Shown here in pieces: positions 46,884-57,270 of a stretch of 64,000 nt of DNA (positions are counted from its first letter, which is position 1; each line of letters starts with the position of its first letter). A model generated the notes under the pieces. The model saw only the letters and a program-made list of their open reading frames with translations, was not told the origin of the DNA and did not search any database. Made by a program: the position numbers and the translations under genes. The stretch is from Maratus speciosus (taxonomy: Eukaryota > Arthropoda > Arachnida > Araneae > Salticidae): assembly GCA_963932465.1 (NCBI GenBank), contig OZ010786.1:441986619-442050618 (forward strand). The letters run 5' to 3'.

Positions 46884-47182
46884 TTCATTAATATAGATCC
46901 TAATAGATGTAATGGATTTTCTAAGTTTCCAAACATATAGAAAATACAGTAACTAAAAAAAGGAAAAGAATATAGAAAATAAAGTTATCTAGAGGATTTT
47001 TTTTTCTAATTCTGAAAAATGGACAACATTTTAAAGTTTTACAAATTTGTGATAAATGGATTCATGTTGTTAATAATCATGAAGTTGGCAGAATATCTTT
47101 TTTTTTTTTTTTATTTTTATTCTGGAAAATAGACATAGTCAATTTTTATAAATTTGTAATAAATGGATCTAATATTCATTAT

Positions 47183-47393
47183 CAGGACCGAAACTAGCTT
47201 TTTTGCGCACGGGGCAAACATGTATTTCGGCACCCCACTCCCCATCCTGACGCACAATAAAAGTTATCGACTTCAGGTACCCTATGCAAAATAATAATAA
47301 TAATAATAAATAAATAAATAAATAATAAAACCTTTAAAAAAATAATAATTAAAATGCAAGCTAAAAATATGTAAACAATAATCCCATAGATTA
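47183..47393. mobile_element. Partial copy of the CAGGGCCGAAACTAG MITE
   Basis: Begins CAGGACCGAAACTAG and follows the left half of 46432-46883 (GACGCACAATAAAA, CTATGCAAAA, AATATGTAAACAAT), with an AAT/AAAT expansion at 47290-47330. It stops where the piggyBac relic begins. Confidence 0.75.
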
Positions 47394-47544
47394 TCAGCAT
47401 CCACTGATTCGTCATATGGTAATTGAATATTTTCATTAGAATCATATTCATCTTCTGATTTATCAGATTCAGATTCGTCTGTACCCTCGTAAAAATTATT
47501 GCTAACGCTTCTTCTTGAGTTAGACTTTTTCCTCTGCAATACAT
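47393..47544 (-). pseudogene. piggyBac transposase N-terminal relic
   Basis: From an ATG at 47544 the frame reads MYCRGKSLTQEEALAII, then shifts frame and continues as an acidic stretch (YEGTDESESDKSEDEYDS) and on to ESVDADN. A short basic start, an SLTxEEALAI helix and an acid-rich region are what piggyBac transposases have before the DDE domain (family knowledge; the match is by pattern). It points inward from the TTAA end at 47861, as expected. The catalytic domain is gone, and one frameshift is evident. Only the N-terminal 50 or so residues are represented. Confidence 0.55.
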
Positions 47545-47966
47545 TTTATGTACCGTATACAAATAACTGAATAAAATTCAGATAACTAAGTTAAATTTTA
47601 AAAATAATATCATTGTAAAATACAAATTTCAATAACGCATAAAGTTTAGCAAATATATCATGTATCACCAATAGAAAGAAAATGTAGAAAGTGTTTTCCT
47701 TCTGAAATTCCCCATCGGTTCACTGCAATAATCCCCGCATCAATCACTCCCCTCGCACTTACTCAGGGACAATAACTTGATATTTCCGAGGGGGGTGGAA
47801 ACGGAATACCTGTTTCTCAGGCGTTCGGCCGTTTTGGGCGGCTTCGTAGCGAAAGGGTTAATGATATGTTAATTAAGGCGAAAACAAGGGGAATTTCACC
47901 ATTTCAGAAAAGTGGTGTGAGTCAAGAAATCTGAATTTAAAAAAAAATAGCCCACTGGCAACACTG

Positions 47967-48619
47967 GCCTGAGCAACACTGGACACGTGAGCTAGGCGTA
48001 TAATAATGTGTGCATAAATGTGTACTTGAAAAGATATTTTTCTATGAAGTTAATGTTTATGGTACAATATACGGGCACAAATATAGATGTTCAAAATTAC
48101 ACAACAGTTTCTGGGGGTAATTATGAGCATCTGAGGAAATTGTGAGCAAGTATTTTGAGGTAGCTAATTATATCCTACAGCAATAATGCATAATTGTACA
48201 AAAAGTTTAAGTGTAAAGCAATAGTATTAAATATTTTATATGAGGTTTTACATAGGACATTGACTTCTGAAAACTATCAGTATATGAAACTAGTAAATTT
48301 TCTTTGCAATTATCCCAACTGATCCTAAAATAAATTCTGGCGTATAAGCCGCAGCTAAATTATGTCAATTTCAAACCAGAAATTTAATTTAAAAAGTAAA
48401 ATAAAATAAGTACCGATTAGTCGAGTCGGAATAAGTTACAATTTTTAAGTAAAATTTTCGGTCCCATAAAGATTTATTTGAGCCGTAGCTTAAATGCCAG
48501 AAGTTACGATATATAGGCCTTCGTCTATTAGTGCGTTCATTAGATTTGTATTTTTAAGATAGGCAACGTTCTTTGCGAATTTTAAATAAATGTACTTTCA
48601 TTTTAAGTTATTTTAAAGT
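47967..48619. other. AT-rich stretch, nothing recognised
   Basis: No coding frame, RNA gene or repeat seen. Confidence 0.4.
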
Positions 48620-48627
48620 ATATCCAA

Positions 48628-48797
48628 CAGTGGTGGAAAATTGGCACAGAGGAGGAGCCTATTGACACCAATAATATTTTATAGTATTATTCCCTTTAAT
48701 AAAAACTCAAAAATTCTGTCATTAGATAAGTAAAAAAATACTACTAAAATTTAGTGATGTCAATAGGCTCCTCCTCTGCGCCAATTTTATACCACTG
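48628..48797. mobile_element. hAT MITE with perfect 8-bp target duplication
   Basis: CAGTGGTGGAAAATTGGCAC at the left and GCCAATTTTATACCACTG at the right; the arms pair for about 40 bp including GAGGAGGAGCCTATTGACA. ATATCCAA is exactly duplicated (48620-48627 and 48798-48805). 170 bp, non-coding. This is the cleanest hAT footprint in the window. Confidence 0.95.
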
Positions 48798-48805
48798 ATA
48801 TCCAA

Positions 48806-49462
48806 TTTGCGAATTTACTATCCATAAATCTTCTCACAAATGTTGAAATCATGGTTTGCCACTCGGATATACGAACAAATTGATCTGAAAGAAAAGAAAA
48901 GAAAAGAAAAGGTTTAGCTTTACTTACTCAATAAAAGTAAATTATTAAAAGAAATCTGGTTCAAATTTGGAAGTAAGGGATTAATACAAGGCGGTATAAA
49001 ATAATGTACTAATAACCTTCAAAGTATTAACTTATGAATGTGTCTGGAACCAGAGAATAGTCGTTTATTTTACTGAATTCTGAATTTCATGGAAACATGG
49101 AATCGGTTGCCTGTGTTACATAAAATTTCGAATATTTGCTAAAAGAGTTGCTGAATTCTATCTCGAGTTTGCATATTAGTACGCCAGCTATGAGAGTGAT
49201 TTCGATTGGTTATGATTTGGAAGAAGTTTATTACAAATTTAAAAGGTTGATAATGTTTATAAACATTATATCATATTTAATAGATTTCTGTGGATAATAT
49301 TGAAACTCAGTAAGGGCTCTTTTTTTACCTGTGACACCCACCATCTATAAGAATGTAATGCGTTTGAGAATACTGATTACTAATAGTTTCATTATTGAGT
49401 CAACTTTCATAAAAGACTGAGGAGCCTTGCACGAGACTTACAAATTTATTACACAGTACTGA
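48806..49462. other. Stretch with a GAAAA pentamer run
   Basis: A GAAAA microsatellite of about 25 bp lies near 48888-48912. Otherwise nothing recognised. Confidence 0.45.
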
Positions 49463-50200
49463 TACTTAAGATTCATTTCAATATATTTTTTATTGTTATT
49501 TGGAAATGAAAATCAAATCTGGCTTCAGCTTAGAGTTGACACGCTCTATTTTATACAGAATAGTTGTCCCGTAAAATATTGATCTAAGACAAATATTGTT
49601 TATATTTCTGAATACTGTCACATTCCATATGAGATGGTACGCATCCTGTGTATTTGTATACATAATATATACCGGGTGTCCCAAAAAGGACTGACTGATT
49701 TTAAAATTCAATAACTTGCAAACGGTGACAGATATTAAAAAAATTCTTGCAGGAGGGTTATGCATAAGGTCAAAAGTTTTATTACAGTGATTTTCAATTT
49801 TAGTTCGATTTACAAACAATAGATGGCGCTGTACTTAAGATTCATTTCAATATATTTTTTATTGTTATTTGGAAATGAAAATCAAATCTGGCTTCAGCTT
49901 AGAGTTAACACGCTCTATTTTATACAGAACAATTGTCCCGTAAAATATTGATCTATGACAAATATTGTTTATATTTCTGAATACTATCACATTCCATATG
50001 AGATGGTACGCATCCTGTGTATTTGTATACATAATATATACCGGGTGTCCCAAAAAGGACTGACTGATTTTAAAATTCAATAACTTGCAAACGGTGACAG
50101 ATATTAAAAAAATTCTTGCAGGAGGGTTATGGATAAGGTCAAAAGTTTTATTACAGTGATTTTCAATTTTAGTTCGATTTACAAACAATAGATGGCGCTG
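49463..50200. repeat. Tandem duplication, unit 369 bp, 2 copies
   Basis: TACTTAAGATTCATTTCAAT recurs at 49463 and 49832 and the copies stay aligned with few differences. Each unit ends at GATGGCGCTG inside an inverted-repeat MITE, so unit 1 carries only the left part of that MITE and unit 2 continues into the whole element. Minus frames of 107 and 129 codons (49496-49819, 49865-50254) are made from the duplicated MITE and are not genes. Confidence 0.93.
49672..49831. mobile_element. CCGGGTGTCC MITE, left part only
   Basis: Left end plus about 160 bp of the element at 50041-50493, truncated at GATGGCGCTG by the tandem duplication. Confidence 0.88.
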
Positions 50201-50493
50201 TAAGCAATAGTCGCTAAATACAGTCTCGATTTTTGGTCCTTTATCTTGTTCCATGCAGAAAAAGGAGATGGAAATGTATTATCCGGGCCACGAAGTACCA
50301 AAAATCGAGCCTGAATTTAGCGTCTATTGATCGCAGCGCCATCTATTGTTTGTAATTCGAACTAAAATTGAAAATCACTGTAAAAAAACTTTTGACCTTA
50401 TGCATAACCCTCCTACAAGAATTTTTTAAATATCTGTCACCGTTTACAAGTTATTGAATTTTAAAATCAGTCAGTCCTTTTTAGGACACCCGG
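50041..50493. mobile_element. CCGGGTGTCC MITE, complete copy
   Basis: TA-CCGGGTGTCCCAAAAAGG at the left and CCTTTTTAGGACACCCGG-TA at the right. The arms pair over about 190 bp, through CAATAGATGGCGCTG/CAGCGCCATCTATTG, around a centre of about 70 bp. TA flanks on both sides suit a Tc1/mariner-related MITE, but ATATA context leaves the duplication length open. Non-coding. Confidence 0.9.
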
Positions 50494-50672
50494 TATATAA
50501 CATGCTAAAAATTATTTCATCCATGTGTAAGAAGCGATTGAGAACATAAGTGTTTTCACTGATGTTTCAGCAATGGCATACTTACGACAGTGAAGGAATT
50601 CAGCGAAATTGGCATTATATTTTCAATTCCTACTATTAGTCCACAGTCTCCCCATATTTATTTACTATTATT

Positions 50673-50700
50673 TAAGTATTGCGCGGCAGCGCAATACTTA
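50673..50700. repeat. Perfect hairpin, stem 12 bp, loop 4
   Basis: TAAGTATTGCGC and GCGCAATACTTA flank the loop GGCA. Perfect GC-containing stem in very AT-rich DNA. Confidence 0.95.
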
Positions 50701-51137
50701 TTTATTTCCAGTGTCACTTCTCAATGTTAATTTAACATAGAAAAGCCTACGGAGATCATAACTTTTTCATTTTTTCTTCCCACCTTTTTGTCCCTGATGC
50801 CACTAATTTTTTATTCTTTACTAATTCTAATGATATTATAAATTTAAAGTGTAAAAACGTCTGCCTGGTGCCAGGATCAAAACGAATGGTACAATGCCTT
50901 TGCATACGGGTGAATTATAAGCCAGAGAGAAACATGGGCCATTTTTTTTTTTACATTATTCAAATATTTTTCTTATAATAATTCCACATTTCGTTTTTTT
51001 CATTGAGAATCAATGGACATTTTTCATAGAAAGTGTAACATTTTTTCTTCATTGTTGCAAAAATTTCAAAAGCCGTAATAATAATTTATTTCTTTTTAGT
51101 TCAAAGATTTTCACGTGAAATATTAAATTGAACTAGT

Positions 51138-51164
51138 TTTTTTTTTTTTTTTTTTTTTTTTTTT
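51138..51164. repeat. T run, about 27 bases
   Basis: Mononucleotide run inside the 1.75-kb insertion. Confidence 0.9.
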
Positions 51165-51810
51165 CAAGAATTTAAAAGGTGAATAAGGCGTCATAGTAGA
51201 AATAAAAAGGATATTTTCAGAATAAGTTTTTGTTTAGGTCAAATTTATGTTTTAGTAAAAAGTTTCTAATGGATAGCTATTTTTACGCGGGTAGCGAACT
51301 TAGTGAGGAATTACATAATTTAAATTTTAAAATGTATTTTTTTTTTCGCGATGAGAACTATTTATACCCCAAGTTAAACTTAGGTAATAATTTTCTTATG
51401 TGTTTACATCACACCTTGGGAGAGAATAAGGTAAAAAAAATTAAATAAAACTTTTATTTTTTATTTTTTACTGTATCACAGCTATAATATTGTTAAATAT
51501 TAGCAGTAAGAATTCAGCACGATTTATTTTTGCATTCATAGCGTTCCTGTGTGGGGAATAGAGTACCTAAATTTAAGTGAAGTTAATTTTTTATGTTTTG
51601 ATTATAGATTTTTTACGTTCAGATTGGAAGTTTTTGTCCAAACTATAGAAACCTGCATTACAGCAATGGTGAAATATTTTGAATTATACATTGGTACACT
51701 GCATCACACATTGTAATGTAACACCGCATACATCAAATCCTGATGATGATATCCTCTATTAACTTTGAAATGAGTTCGTTTGAATGCAGTAGTTATTAAA
51801 AAAAATTGAC

Positions 51811-52424
51811 ATATTAAACAAAAACATAATTTGAAGAACAAATTAAAAAAACGAAATTTATTTCCTACATTGTTTGATCCCGAGAAGGGTCATATATTAA
51901 GATATTTCATTCAATTAGTTCTACATTTAATGTTAAATTTTTGTAACAAATTAGTTAAGCCAATTGAAGATTAAAAAATAAATATAAAATTCATACAATA
52001 TGATACTTAAAACAACCTAAAAATTAGATTCCGTTCAACTGAAATCGAAATAAATTTTAGACTTTTTTTAAAGTTTTGTATTTTCCATGCATCTTATCAT
52101 TTTATGTGCAATTGCCATAAACATGATACAAAATCTACAATACAAATATTTCCAATTAAGAATGGAAGAAGGCTAAGATTTATTTCGATTTCATTTGAAC
52201 GGAATCTAATTTTTTAGGTTGTTTTAAGTATCATATTGTATGAATTTTATTTTTATTTTTTAATCTTCAATTGGCTTAACTAATTTGCTACAAAAATTTA
52301 ACATTAAATGTAGAACTAATTGAATGAAATATCTTAATATCTGTCCCTTCTTGGGATCAAACAATGTAGGAAATAAATTTTGTTTTCTTAATTTGTTCTT
52401 CATATTATGTTTTTGTTTAATATT
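51811..52424. mobile_element. Fold-back element, arms about 253 bp
   Basis: The left arm (51811-52063) starts ATATTAAACAAAAACATAAT and is returned by the right arm (52173-52424) ending ATTATGTTTTTGTTTAATAT. Shared inner words include CAACCTAAAAAATTAGATTCC-type sequence and CAATTGAAGATTAAAAAATA. Identity is high, with scattered differences, around a loop of about 109 bp. No coding frame. Confidence 0.92.
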
Positions 52425-52943
52425 TATTTATTTATTTATTTCTATATCTTGTTCAAATTTTCAATCGTTAATAAAATACTCATTATTCATCCTATCAAGT
52501 TGAAATAAATTTTTTAACACTTGTACTGGATGACAATTGATGTTAATACAGTTTTTTTAAATATTAATTAATTAATTAAATTTTAATTAATTAATTTTAG
52601 TTTTACATGCGAAACAAAATGGCGGCCATTGGTTATTGAAGATCAATGAAAGTATTTTCAATAAGGGATTACTATAGGGGGGACCCTGTTCTGTAGCCAA
52701 ATACCGCCAATTTTGTCGCCAACTTGGCAATATATCGCCAAATTTGGCGGCCAAAATGAGTCGCCAAAATTGACGCCAACTTGGTGATATCTCTAATATT
52801 TCGCCAAATTCCCATAGACTTCCATTGTAAACCTACTTGCTTACAGAAAATCAACATATTGAGATATTTTAATGCAAAAAAAAAACGAATATTAGCTTAA
52901 GGGATTACATTAAATTTTTATTTGATGACCTAAGTAGGAATTG

Positions 52944-54660
52944 ACTTTAAAAACAAAATTTTTATATTACTTGTTATCGATTAGATGATACATTTTATCA
53001 GAGCATGGGAAATTTATATAAATGAAATGATTTTCCATTGTAAGATACCAAGGTTTTTTAGCCCCCGGTACGGTATGCTATTTCGTTTTCCCAGCTTATT
53101 TTGCGTCGTCTCCAAAAAATAACGTTACCTTATAGAAGCCAACCTGTAAAACAAAGCAGCACGATTAAATACTCTATAGCAATTTTTTAAACTTCTAAGC
53201 ATCGCACATTTTCAATTTTTAGACCTTCGTATTGGTAAAAAAAGTACTTTTAAATGCTATTTGTTTCAAAACTGCATCTTCATTTATTTTTGAAATATTA
53301 ATTTTTTTGTAGTTTTTATAGCCATTTGCTTAATATTGGCAACGGAAGTACTCCATTTCTGTAGAAATTAGGAAAAGTAGTTGCAGAATATTAATTATAT
53401 ATTTTTGTTGCCATTATTCATAACAACCGAAAGAAAATGTAATTAAAATACACGCTATTTTGAAAAAATATAAACGAATTATTTCTGTTTAGAAATGGAG
53501 CTATTATAAACTATATTTAATTTTAAGTATGTGTATTAATGTTACAAACAAATGAAATCCTATTAATCATTAGACAGCCGTTTTTTTGGTTTTTTTTTTT
53601 TTTTTTTGGTCGAGTTTCTTTAATGACGGCCTTTTTGCTGCATTTGTGTATGATTTCGAGATAGTGACGTCCTATTATAGATGTTTAAGAGTGGATCGTA
53701 AATGTGGAATTCTTAAGCGGATGCGAATGACGTCATTTTTACATAAAATAAAAGCGTGTGCTGTAAGTGTTAAAATCGAAATATGTTTTGTACTATTTAT
53801 ATATACATTTTTTTTTTTCTTCATGGGGAGCGACACTAAATTCTGAAAAAGTAGAATTCATGTTTTCTAGTTTTATATCTGCATTTTATACGATATTGTA
53901 TGGAATCTAATAAAATGTAGTGGTATGTTTGTAACTACGATTTGTATGGAAAATGAGACAAATTAATGAATCCATTATACTTCGAAGCCCAAAAATCTCT
54001 GTCGGTAACTGGTACCACTGATGTCATAATACTACCTCCATAAAGAAAGATGTCATGTTGTTAAAACGGAAAAATGTAACATTATATTGCGATGCATACA
54101 TTCTTACAGTAAAATCGGGAGTTCCATTGTGTAGTTACACAGGATTCGTTTGGAACTTGAGTTTATCAATGGTATTTCCGAATAATAGTATTCTCGTTTT
54201 ATTTAATGATATGAATTTGAAAAATCAAGAAGGCGAAGATTACTATTCAGAAAAACAGTTGTGTTCAGTTCATGAACATTACGAACCCTATTTTACCAGG
54301 AACTTGCATATACATGCATGTAGTATACTTTCAAATACGTTCGGATATACCAAACTGATACCAATCATGGATGTTCTTTGTAAGTTATTACCAATTTGGC
54401 ACCTAAAACAAGGCAATGTGTGCAGTTTGGCCTCTGTCTTTGTTCAGAAATTCTGATGTCGTACAAGAAATTCTAAAAAGTAATATATTTTCTTTATTTA
54501 ATAACATACGTTTCATGATTCCATGCAGTGAAATATTTTTTCGGAATTTACGATAAAAATTTGAGTATTAAGAATAAAAAAGGAGGCCCAGCTGACAACC
54601 CTGAAACAAGTCTAATATCGTGCTAAATGGCTAATATGGGTATATTCTCACTGTATTATA
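52944..54660. other. Stretch with one unassigned 133-codon frame
   Basis: No repeats recognised here, making it one of the less repetitive parts of the window. The frame at 54055-54456 is listed separately. A small 86-codon frame at 53586-53846 is dominated by T-run phenylalanines and not credible. Confidence 0.4.
54055..54456 (+). CDS. Unassigned open reading frame, 133 codons
   Basis: The longest open frame outside a recognised repeat. The translation is mixed in composition: a hydrophobic start, an acidic mid-part (KNQEGEDYYSEKQ), several cysteines and histidines. I recognise no domain, signal peptide or membrane segment with confidence. There is no sign of splicing or a neighbour that explains it. 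In DNA this AT-rich, an open frame of this length can arise by chance, so it may not be a gene. Confidence 0.2.
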   Translation: MLLKRKNVTLYCDAYILTVKSGVPLCSYTGFVWNLSLSMVFPNNSILVLFNDMNLKNQEGEDYYSEKQLCSVHEHYEPYFTRNLHIHACSILSNTFGYTKLIPIMDVLCKLLPIWHLKQGNVCSLASVFVQKF

Positions 54661-55088
54661 CCGGATGTCCTAAAAAGGACTGACTGATTTTAAAATTCAA
54701 TAACTTGCAAACGGTGACAGATATTTAAAAAATTCTTGCAGGAGGATTATGCATGAGGTCAAAAGTTTTTTTACAGTGATTTTCGATTTTAGTTCGAATT
54801 ACAAACAATAGATGGCGCTGCGATCAATAGACGCTAAATTCAGGCTCGTTTTTTGGCACTTCGATCAACTCAATACATTTTTATCCCCTTTTTCTGCATG
54901 GAAAATAGAAGGGCTAAAAAATCAAGCCTGTATTTAGCGCCTATAGTTTACAACGCCATCTATTTTTTGTAATTCGAACTAAAATCGAAAATCACTGTAA
55001 AAAAACTTTTGACTATATGCATAAGCCTCCTGCAAGAATTTTTTAAATATCTGTTACCGTCTGCAAGTTATTGAATTTTAAAATCAGT
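54661..55088. mobile_element. CCGGGTGTCC MITE, right-truncated copy
   Basis: Begins CCGGATGTCCTAAAAAGGAC and follows 50041-50493 through both GATGGCGCTG arms and a different centre. It breaks off after AAAATCAGT, missing the last 20 or so bases. The centre differs more than the arms. Confidence 0.88.
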
Positions 55089-55453
55089 GTATTTTTAATA
55101 TCACTATTTTATTAAAAAAAAAAAAAAAATTCGCGTTTCATAAGCGCAAAAATATAACAATTAAATAATGTGAAGATTTTTTAAGTGGTAATCTATAACC
55201 CTTGTTACCTATGATAAAGTAACATTTTACAAACTATCATCCAAGCCGGAAAAATGCACGATTAAAGTTTACAAGATAATTGCTTAAAAATTTTAAACGA
55301 TGACTTACGCCAGAGAAATCTTAATTCAATTGCGTGAATTTTTATTCACAATACTAATAAACAATTAAATTTAAAAATCAAAAAACCCGACTGCGTAAAA
55401 AGCGAACTAATTAATTATTTCTCATCAATGTGAAACTATTTTTTTTTCTTGAA

Positions 55454-56442
55454 CTAGGGGGCTCTGCCCCCTACGTGCTACGCTCGTCAACCCCCGTTCA
55501 GACACCGCAGACTCTAACAGCACGCTAATTTGATCGCCTTTAAAAAGATTTCGGAAGATTGAATTATAATTTGAATCTGACAATTATAATCTGACGTAAT
55601 TTTCACCAAACTTTTCTTTCTCTTTTTAATATTCACGTCAAAATACTTTTGTTAGAAATGAAATATTATGATCATCTTAAAATGTCAAGTAAATGTCTCG
55701 CGCAATTTTTAAATTAAAACTGTTTTGCAATATTATTTTTTGTTCATTTTACGTAATAAGTGTAATATGACGTAAATTCTCCTATTTAGGACTTCTAACG
55801 CATGTTACTGAATTTATTATTATACAATATTCTTTCTCATTTAAAATTCACGTGTAACTATAGTTTTTATGACGTAATTTTCAATGAGTTCCTGCTTTTT
55901 ATATTTTTTGTTTATAATAGTCACGTGTAAAATAAATTTTTAATTTGAAGCAAACATTACTGTTTGCGCTGTTTAAATTAATACAAGTTGGCAACAGTTT
56001 AAATTAATACAATTTTCTAAAATTTGTAAAAAATATCTCTCGAAATGCTGAAAATTTGAAATTAAAATAGAAATAAAACCTCGAAAAATTATTCAAATTA
56101 AAAAACTAACTGCAATCTGCACACCGGGAAATTCTGACGCATAAAATGATCTAAAAATGATTAAATTCCTATGTACAGTTTTTGCTCCTATAAAACTTTT
56201 TTAATGGAACGATTTTGTCCAACTTGGGCATTAAATATCTCTTAAAATAATTCTTCGATTTGAAAACTGTCTGCATCAGCGTGTTTATCAAACATTTTTC
56301 TATAATACTACCGATTTTCATATTTTTGTATGCAACAGTTTTTTTAATATTAACGAAGAAAGACCTCCGGTCACAAAAAATTCAAAACCGGCGGCGGCGG
56401 CGGCGGTGACAGCGGTAGTTACTTTTTTTTAGAATAGAGAGA
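55454..56442 (-). mobile_element. Non-autonomous Helitron, copy 2
   Basis: On the minus strand it begins TCTCTCTATTCTAAAAAA (56442 leftwards) and ends AGGGGGCAGAGCCCCCTAG at 55454: a TC start and a hairpin running into CTAG. It is flanked by A on the 5' side and T on the 3' side with no duplication. Joining the flanks gives GTAGGAATTC, matching the unoccupied sites at 12481-12490 (GTAGGAATTG) and about 61961. 989 bp, no Rep/helicase. Near the 5' end lies a CGG run. Confidence 0.93.
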
Positions 56443-56764
56443 TTCCTACTATTAGCTCACACTCTCGCTGTATATATCTTGTTAAAATTTTCAATCGTTA
56501 ATAAAATACTTATCCAATCTAGATCAAATAATTTTTTAAAACTTCTAGTGGATGACACTTGATGTTAATCTAGTTTTTTTCAAATATTAATTCATTAATT
56601 AAATTAAATTAATTAATTTTCAATAATCGAGAGAGTCCTCTTCTTGATCAAGGTATTTTAAGACCGAGGTAGCACTCTTCTTGATCAAGGCATTTTAAGC
56701 GCCACTGAAGAGTAAAGAAGAATGGGAGAAAAAAAATTCTCTTATTGACTTAAGTAGGAATTGA
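56443..56764 (-). mobile_element. AATTCCTACT-family element, copy c
   Basis: Starts at the Helitron border as TTCCTACTATTAGCTCACAC and ends AAGTAGGAATTGA. Compared with copy a it has a duplicated CTTCTTGATCAAGG block (56641-56690). Confidence 0.82.
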
Positions 56765-57270
56765 CTTAAAATATTTTTTTATATTTCTTGTTTATATTAC
56801 TTACCTATTTTTTTATTTACTTGTATTGATGTTTTTAAAGTTGTGTTTAATTGTTAGTTACTATCTATAAACACTGTTTTGATGAGGTCTATAGATGGCT
56901 ATGATGGTTAGAGTTGTAGTAAAGCTAGAGATCCTACCTACACAACTTCCAGGTTGTATAATATTTTAATGGAGATTCTGACTGTAAAATAGTCAATAAA
57001 ACATAGTCTTTATTTTGAAAGACCTATCCAATGATATGCAACTTAATAGGATGCGTAATTTTTTTCGTCTCTACCGCCATTTTGTATTTTACGGCCGCCA
57101 TTTTGAATTTATAAAAACAAAACCTAGCCTATAACCATCGGGTCGTAAAGACGAATTGATGGAGACCTCATTCATTAAAATCCATCCATCCGTTGGGATG
57201 TTTCGAGGGTATAAAGAAATTCACATACACAGATACGCGTAAAACACATAACCCTTGTTTTCAGTCGGGT

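Larger units (their letters stand above)
45880..47182. repeat. Tandem repeat, unit about 200 bp, 4-5 decayed copies
   Basis: Words such as TTTATAAATTTGTAATAAAT recur at about 45990, 46192, 46392 and 47143 (a diverged one at 47040), together with AAAATACAGTAACTAAAAAA and AAAACAAAGTTATCT. The array is split by the MITE at 46432-46883. Confidence 0.85.
44648..47861 (-). mobile_element. Decayed piggyBac-type element, 3.2 kb
   Basis: TTAACCCTTTGAATAC at the left, GCGAAAGGGTTAA at the right; only the outer TTAACCCTTT matches, so the ends are eroded. A piggyBac N-terminal relic reads inward from the right end (47393-47544, minus). The rest is filled by a roughly 200-bp tandem repeat and hAT-like MITEs, with no DDE domain left. 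It lies inside the palindromic MITE 44566-47966. Confidence 0.65.
44566..47966. mobile_element. Palindromic hAT-like MITE split by a piggyBac element
   Basis: Outer ends AAGTGTTGCCAGTAGG (44566) and CCACTGGCAACACTG (47966) are flanked by GCCTGGGG and GCCTGAGC, an 8-bp duplication with two mismatches. Going inward both arms share TAAATTCAGAT, CTTGACT, CACCACTTTT and CGCCTTA, and end at TTAA 44648 and TTAA 47861. With the insert removed the host is a palindrome of about 190 bp. Confidence 0.78.
50671..52430. mobile_element. Unclassified 1.75-kb insertion in copy b
   Basis: Defined by comparison with the uninterrupted copy d. A perfect 12-bp-stem hairpin lies at its left edge (50673-50700) and a 614-bp fold-back at its right edge. 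A Helitron 3' end also has a hairpin, but CTRR and a TC start are not evident. The 72-codon frame at 51230-51448 has no recognised domain. Borders are uncertain by tens of bases because the flank is ATTTATTT repeat. Confidence 0.5.
50623..52943 (-). mobile_element. AATTCCTACT-family element, copy b, split by 1.75 kb
   Basis: The end TCAATTCCTACTATTAG (50623) and the following CTCCCCATATTTATTTA match the reverse of copy d (61433-61970). The match is lost at about 50671 and resumes at about 52430 (TTCTATATCTTGTTCAAATT), running to AAGTAGGAATTGA (52943). The intervening 1.75 kb is an insertion. Like copy d, it contains the TTGGCG-rich block (52690-52820). Confidence 0.75.
55385..57270 (-). mobile_element. 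ACCCGACTG-family element, copy 2, with two nested insertions
   Basis: Bounded by ACCCGACTG (55385) and CAGTCGGGT (57270), in reverse orientation to copy 1. It carries an AATTCCTACT element (56443-56764) and, at that element's very end, a Helitron (55454-56442). Without the Helitron it is about 897 bp. Only small frames; non-coding. Confidence 0.85.

Noticed and set aside
49496..50254. Two similar minus-strand frames of 107 and 129 codons
   Set aside because: Both are made from the tandemly duplicated MITE segment; their similarity reflects the DNA duplication, not a gene family.
50673..50700. Helitron 3' terminus at the GCGC hairpin
   Set aside because: No CTRR at the expected place and no TC start at the other border; kept only as a possibility within the 1.75-kb insertion.
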